Program-made: the position numbers and the translations under genes | In this document: positions 21,486-24,929 of the stretch, piece by piece | Layout: every line of letters begins with the position of its first letter | Position numbering within the stretch: the first letter of the stretch is position 1 | Assembly: GCA_964226685.1 (NCBI GenBank) | Contig: CAXQRU010000142.1 | Location: 1 to 24,929 of the forward strand | Source of the DNA: CAXQRU01 sp964226685 | Lineage (GTDB): Bacteria; Pseudomonadota; Gammaproteobacteria; Pseudomonadales; Cellvibrionaceae | Length of the DNA: 24,929 nt | Reading direction: 5' to 3' | Notes under the pieces: model-generated | What the model was told of the DNA's origin: nothing | Seen by the model: only the letters and a program-made list of their open reading frames with translations | Databases searched by the model: none

Positions 21486-24046
21486 AACGTTACAAAAAAA
21501 TGTATAACTCCCTAGTATTGTCAAAGCCTTGGTTGACGCTGCTATTTGTGCTGGGGTTGGTATTGAGTTTAGGAACGTACATCCCCTCCATTAAGTTAGA
21601 TGCATCCGCCGATGCCTTAACGCTTGAGTACGACAAAGACTTAGATTTTTTTAGAGAAATTTATCAGCGCTACCAAACCGGTGATTTTTTGGTGGTGACC
21701 TATACCCCTAAAGCCGAATTGCTCAGCGATGAAACTTTGCAACATTTAAAACAGTTGCGCGATGAGTTGCTGACGATTGAAGGCGTTGATAGTGCGAACT
21801 CATTACTGGATGTACCCTTACTTTACAGCCCGCCAGTGACATTGACGGAAGTCTCAAAATCACAGCGGACTCTAATGGATCCTGATGTCGATAAAGAACT
21901 TGCTCGACAAGAATTTTTAGAAAGTCCTGTTTATCGGGATATGTTGTTGGGGCCTGATGGCAAAACCACCGCTGTTTTGCTTAATTTAGCCATCGACAAT
22001 CAGTATCTAGACTTGGTTCGAGCACGCGATGCCTTGAGGTTGAAAAGGTCAGAATCGGGTTTAACGCCGAAAGAAGCCGCTGAGCTAGAGAGCCTTGAGA
22101 AGGAATTTGCCAATTACAGCAAGGTAGCCGAGCAAAAAAGTCGTCAACGAGTTGTCGACGTTCGCCAGGTCGTTGCTAAATATAAAGATCAAGCGGATAT
22201 TTTTGTCGGTGGGGTTTCTATGATTACCGCCGATATGGTCGACTTTATTCAAAGTGATCTGATCGTATTTGGTTCGGGCATTAGCTTATTTATCGTTGTG
22301 TTGTTGGTGGTTATTTTTCGCCGGTGGCAATTCGTGTTGTTGCCTTTAACAGTGTGTATCTTGTCGGTCACTTTTATGCTTGGGCTGATTAGTGCGCTCG
22401 ATTGGCACCTGACGGTTATCTCATCGAATTTTGTGGCGCTATTGCTGATTATTTCTTTGCAAATCACCATTCACTTGATTGTTCGTTACCGTGAATTGCT
22501 CACCGAGCATTCAGAGCAAACGTCACTCTGGTTGGTTCAGCAAATGCTGTTGTCCATGGCGAAACCTTGTTTGTATACGGTGCTAACGACTATGGTGGCC
22601 TTTTCTTCTTTGGTCGTCAGTGGTATTCGCCCAGTCATTGATTTTGGGTGGATGATGACCTTGGGGCTTTGCGTAACCTTTCTTTTATCATTCACACTGT
22701 TGCCGGCGGGTTTGCTGTGTTTGCCAAGGCCCAGCATAAAAACGACAGAAGGCAAACCACCATTTAGTGCCCAATTTGCACGTATTACCGAGCAATATGG
22801 CCGTACTATTATCGCGCTGTCTTTAATTTTGGTGGGGTTTAGTGTTTATGGCATCAGCCAATTAAAAGTGGAAAACCGCTTTATTGATTACTTCCGATCG
22901 GATACTGAGATCCATCAAGGCATGCTGGTGATTGATCAGCGATTGGGGGGCACCATTACGCTCGATATTATTATCGATTCGGCCAACAATAATCCCCTGT
23001 TAGGACTCAATGAGCCTGTTGACCCCTTAGCCGAGGCCGATCCTTTTGACGAATCAGATCCGTTTGAAATTCCTGAGCCCTCCACAGAAACTGACCCGTT
23101 CTCAGATGCTGACCCGTTCTCAGAGTTAAATCAACAAACGGCTCCCAAAGAAAGCTATTGGTTTACTCAAGTGGGGATGAGTCAAATCGAGCAGTTACAC
23201 GATTATTTAGAATTATTGCCAGAGGTTGGCAAAGTGCAGTCCTTAGCCACTCTCTATAAAGTGGCTACAGATCTCAATGGCGGCAAACCCTTAAATAATT
23301 TTGAATTGGCGGTGATGAGAACAAAGCTGCCAGAGGATATCAATAACTTTTTGGTGGACCCTTACCTCGATATTGATAAGGATCAAATTCGCATCACCAT
23401 GCGAGTTAAGGAGACCGATCCAAACTTGCAGCGAGATGCCTTGATTAAGAAAATACGGCAATTTGCGACCACTCAGATGAATTTTAAAGAAGAGCAAGTG
23501 CGCATTACGGGTATGCTGGTGCTTTACAACAATATGCTTCAAAGCTTATTCCAATCGCAAATCTTAACTATAGGAGCGGTGTTTATTGGGATTATGTTGA
23601 TGTTCTTGGTGCTGTTCCGCTCGGTTGTAATCTCATTGGTTGCCCTGATTCCTAATATACTGGCGGCGGCTATCGTATTGGGCTTGATGGGAGTGGTTGG
23701 TATTCCCATGGATATGATGACTATCACCATTGCTGCAATTGCCGTGGGCATCGGCGTGGACGATGCGATTCACTATGTGTATCGCTTTCGTCACGAGTTT
23801 AATGAAACTCGCTCTTATCATAAAGCGCTGCATCTGGCGCATGGATCGATTGGAAGTGCCATGTATTACACCTCAGTGACGATTATTGTGGGCTTCTCTA
23901 TTTTGGTTTTTTCCGAGTTTATTCCATCGGTTTATTTTGGTTTGTTAACGGGGCTGGCGATGCTAGCAGCAATTGCTGGCGCTTTGACTTTATTGCCCAA
24001 GTTGCTGTTGTTGACCAAGCCGATGGGTAAAGAGGTTGGTGATTAA
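21482..24046 (+). CDS. RND/MMPL superfamily exporter
   Basis: 854 residues. An N-terminal helix (about 15-35) precedes a large periplasmic domain. A five- to six-helix bundle starts at about 258, a second periplasmic domain covers about 470-690, and a second bundle ends near 845. The two-fold architecture and the GIGVDDAIHYVYRFRHE motif (near 756-772) are typical of MMPL/COG1033 exporters, many of which move lipids. No membrane-fusion partner is encoded nearby, unlike drug-efflux RND systems. In the second periplasmic domain, residues about 513-545 are an acidic insert with four DPF motifs. The gene overlaps the SelW-like gene by 4 bases and precedes the ACP-like gene by 20. Substrate unknown. 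Confidence 0.92.
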   Translation: MKRYKKMYNSLVLSKPWLTLLFVLGLVLSLGTYIPSIKLDASADALTLEYDKDLDFFREIYQRYQTGDFLVVTYTPKAELLSDETLQHLKQLRDELLTIEGVDSANSLLDVPLLYSPPVTLTEVSKSQRTLMDPDVDKELARQEFLESPVYRDMLLGPDGKTTAVLLNLAIDNQYLDLVRARDALRLKRSESGLTPKEAAELESLEKEFANYSKVAEQKSRQRVVDVRQVVAKYKDQADIFVGGVSMITADMVDFIQSDLIVFGSGISLFIVVLLVVIFRRWQFVLLPLTVCILSVTFMLGLISALDWHLTVISSNFVALLLIISLQITIHLIVRYRELLTEHSEQTSLWLVQQMLLSMAKPCLYTVLTTMVAFSSLVVSGIRPVIDFGWMMTLGLCVTFLLSFTLLPAGLLCLPRPSIKTTEGKPPFSAQFARITEQYGRTIIALSLILVGFSVYGISQLKVENRFIDYFRSDTEIHQGMLVIDQRLGGTITLDIIIDSANNNPLLGLNEPVDPLAEADPFDESDPFEIPEPSTETDPFSDADPFSELNQQTAPKESYWFTQVGMSQIEQLHDYLELLPEVGKVQSLATLYKVATDLNGGKPLNNFELAVMRTKLPEDINNFLVDPYLDIDKDQIRITMRVKETDPNLQRDALIKKIRQFATTQMNFKEEQVRITGMLVLYNNMLQSLFQSQILTIGAVFIGIMLMFLVLFRSVVISLVALIPNILAAAIVLGLMGVVGIPMDMMTITIAAIAVGIGVDDAIHYVYRFRHEFNETRSYHKALHLAHGSIGSAMYYTSVTIIVGFSILVFSEFIPSVYFGLLTGLAMLAAIAGALTLLPKLLLLTKPMGKEVGD
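23091..23124 (+). repeat. 18-bp direct repeat in the RND gene (DPF repeat)
   Basis: CTGACCCGTTCTCAGA occurs at 23091-23106 and again exactly at 23109-23124, a period of 18 bases (6 codons). It encodes two of the four DPF units in the acidic insert. An in-frame period allows copy number to change without breaking the gene. Confidence 0.85.
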
Positions 24047-24066
24047 ATTGCTGTAATGGAATAACA

Positions 24067-24324
24067 ATGGGACTGGATATCGTTGAGTTAGTCATGAAGG
24101 TAGAAAAAGAGTTTGCCTTGCAAATTCCCAATGACATTGCCGAAAAACTCGATACAGTAGGGAAGCTATATAACTACGTCTGTCATCATCACGGCTTAAA
24201 TCCAGATCTTTCGGATGCAGAGATTTGGGATAAACTGGTTGATATGGTTTGCTATCAATTAGGTGTGGCTCCAGAGCGAGTAAAAAAAGAATCTCATTGG
24301 GTCTATGATTTGGGTGCCGATTAA
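24067..24324 (+). CDS. Circularly permuted acyl-carrier-protein-like protein lacking the phosphopantetheine serine
   Basis: 85 residues. Residues 2-39 (GLDIVELVMKVEKEF, then IPNDIAEKLDTVGKLYNYV) align with the second half of ACP, which in E. coli starts SLDTVELVMALEEEF. Residues 49-85 (AEIWDKLVDMVCYQLGV, then VYDLGAD) align with the ACP first half, ending at DLGAD, the residues that normally precede the attachment serine. The chain is thus opened between the D and S of DSL. That serine is replaced by Gly2, and the old ends are joined by CHHHGLNPDLSD. No 4'-phosphopantetheine can be carried in the usual way. The DNA after the TAA does not encode SLD, so this is not a frameshift or a truncated tandem ACP. 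It lies between an RND exporter and a YdjM-like gene. A structural, regulatory or enzyme-binding role is inferred. Confidence 0.85.
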   Translation: MGLDIVELVMKVEKEFALQIPNDIAEKLDTVGKLYNYVCHHHGLNPDLSDAEIWDKLVDMVCYQLGVAPERVKKESHWVYDLGAD

Positions 24325-24338
24325 GAAAGGAAACGACT

Positions 24339-24836
24339 ATGTTTATCGCACACCTTGCTGCAGGTTATTTGCTTACTAAAGCGGTTGTTCATAAAATCCC
24401 TAAAGACCAATCCAACCATGTGAAATACTTTTGGATGCTGGGCTTGCTGTTTTCAGTGGTGCCCGATTTCGATTTGTTTTACTTTTATCTAGTCGATAGC
24501 CGTGTGCACCATCATAAACTATTTCCTCATTTACCCATTTTTTGGCTACCGGTATTTATTTTAGTCTTCACCTTAGCTTGGGCGTTAAAGCATCGAGCCA
24601 TGTATTATGCAGGTATCGTTTGTGCAGCCAATATTTTTATGCACTTGCTGCTCGATACCTTTGTTGGTTTTGTCTGGTGGTTGTACCCTGTGATTGATGA
24701 ACCTTATTATTGGATTCTGGTGCCCAATCAATACCGTCATTGGGTGATGAATTTTGTTTTTCATTGGACGTTTTTGGTGGAAATATTGATTGTAGTTAGT
24801 GCATTTTGGATGATGAGGAAAAAGAGGGCAACATGA
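24339..24836 (+). CDS. YdjM/DUF457-like membrane metal-dependent hydrolase
   Basis: 165 residues with four to five membrane segments. Histidines characteristic of the YdjM/YbcI family are near the N-terminus (AHLAAGYL, 4-11), in DSRVHHHKLFPHLP (about 53-66) and in HLLLDTF (about 102-108); DFDLFYF precedes the second group. Such proteins are predicted membrane-bound metal-dependent hydrolases of unknown substrate. An AAGG ribosome site precedes the ATG by about 8 bases. It is the last gene before the contig end, 14 bases after the ACP-like gene. No gene is seen in the remaining 57 bases. Confidence 0.8.
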   Translation: MFIAHLAAGYLLTKAVVHKIPKDQSNHVKYFWMLGLLFSVVPDFDLFYFYLVDSRVHHHKLFPHLPIFWLPVFILVFTLAWALKHRAMYYAGIVCAANIFMHLLLDTFVGFVWWLYPVIDEPYYWILVPNQYRHWVMNFVFHWTFLVEILIVVSAFWMMRKKRAT

Positions 24837-24893
24837 TTGCTCCTCAATCCCATGAATAAGGTAGTCATTGCTTGTTGATCTTTTATTCCCATT

Positions 24894-24929
24894 AGATCTG
24901 AAGAGCACACGTCTGAACTCCAGTCAAGA
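24894..24929 (+). other. Illumina read-2 adapter remnant
   Basis: The last 36 bases match the TruSeq read-2/index adapter as I know it (GAAGAGCACACGTCTGAACT core). There is one mismatch near the junction, and the final bases differ. This is library sequence, not genome. Confidence 0.93.

Noticed and set aside
24832..24860. Eight-codon frame overlapping the YdjM-like stop (ATGA)
   Set aside because: Too short to support and next to the adapter end.

Overview
This is a 24.9 kb chromosomal-type contig from a Gammaproteobacterium, probably a marine member of the Cellvibrionales/Alteromonadales type. The placement is an inference from gene content: dksA-gluQ next to sfsA, htpX, mpl-ubiX, Cys-form selO, and a PPi-type phosphofructokinase together with a family I pyrophosphatase. 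Both ends carry Illumina adapter sequence (about 1-22 and 24894-24929), so the window is a whole assembled molecule whose edges are not biological. No tRNA, rRNA, CRISPR array or insertion sequence was seen.

Layout. (1) 245-2740, minus strand: a compact three-gene operon of a small coiled-coil protein, a VWA-domain protein and a divergent PurA (adenylosuccinate synthetase) paralogue lacking the usual guanine-specificity lysine. No function is known to me. (2) 2743-4928: gluQ and dksA on the minus strand, divergent from sfsA. (3) 4921-5805: htpX, convergent with sfsA and sharing a palindromic stop. (4) 5882-7929: plus-strand operon of a cytoplasmic M15 peptidase, a short cysE and an uncharacterised repeat protein. 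(5) 7930-10283: an AT-rich accessory stretch with a probably frameshifted zinc-ribbon gene and a YD-repeat lipoprotein. (6) 10309-18575, minus strand: selO and cvfB, copCD, ppa, an HD-GYP protein, pfp, a small membrane protein and a secreted metallo-beta-lactamase-fold protein. (7) 18576-19140: a leader region with two tandem 34-36 residue membrane-peptide genes that have strong ribosome binding sites. (8) 19245-24836: a tightly packed plus-strand operon of mpl, ubiX, a SelW-like gene, an RND/MMPL exporter, an acyl-carrier-protein-like gene and a YdjM-like membrane protein.

The most unusual object is the 85-residue protein at 24067-24324. Its first half matches the second half of a normal acyl carrier protein, and its second half matches the first half. 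It is therefore a natural circular permutation opened exactly at the phosphopantetheine site, with the attachment serine replaced by glycine. It lies between an RND lipid-type exporter and a multi-pass membrane protein, which suggests a non-carrier, perhaps regulatory or scaffolding, role in envelope lipid handling. Other leads are the VWA/PurA-like operon, with a hairpin between the Shine-Dalgarno sequence and the start codon, and the tandem micro-membrane-protein locus.
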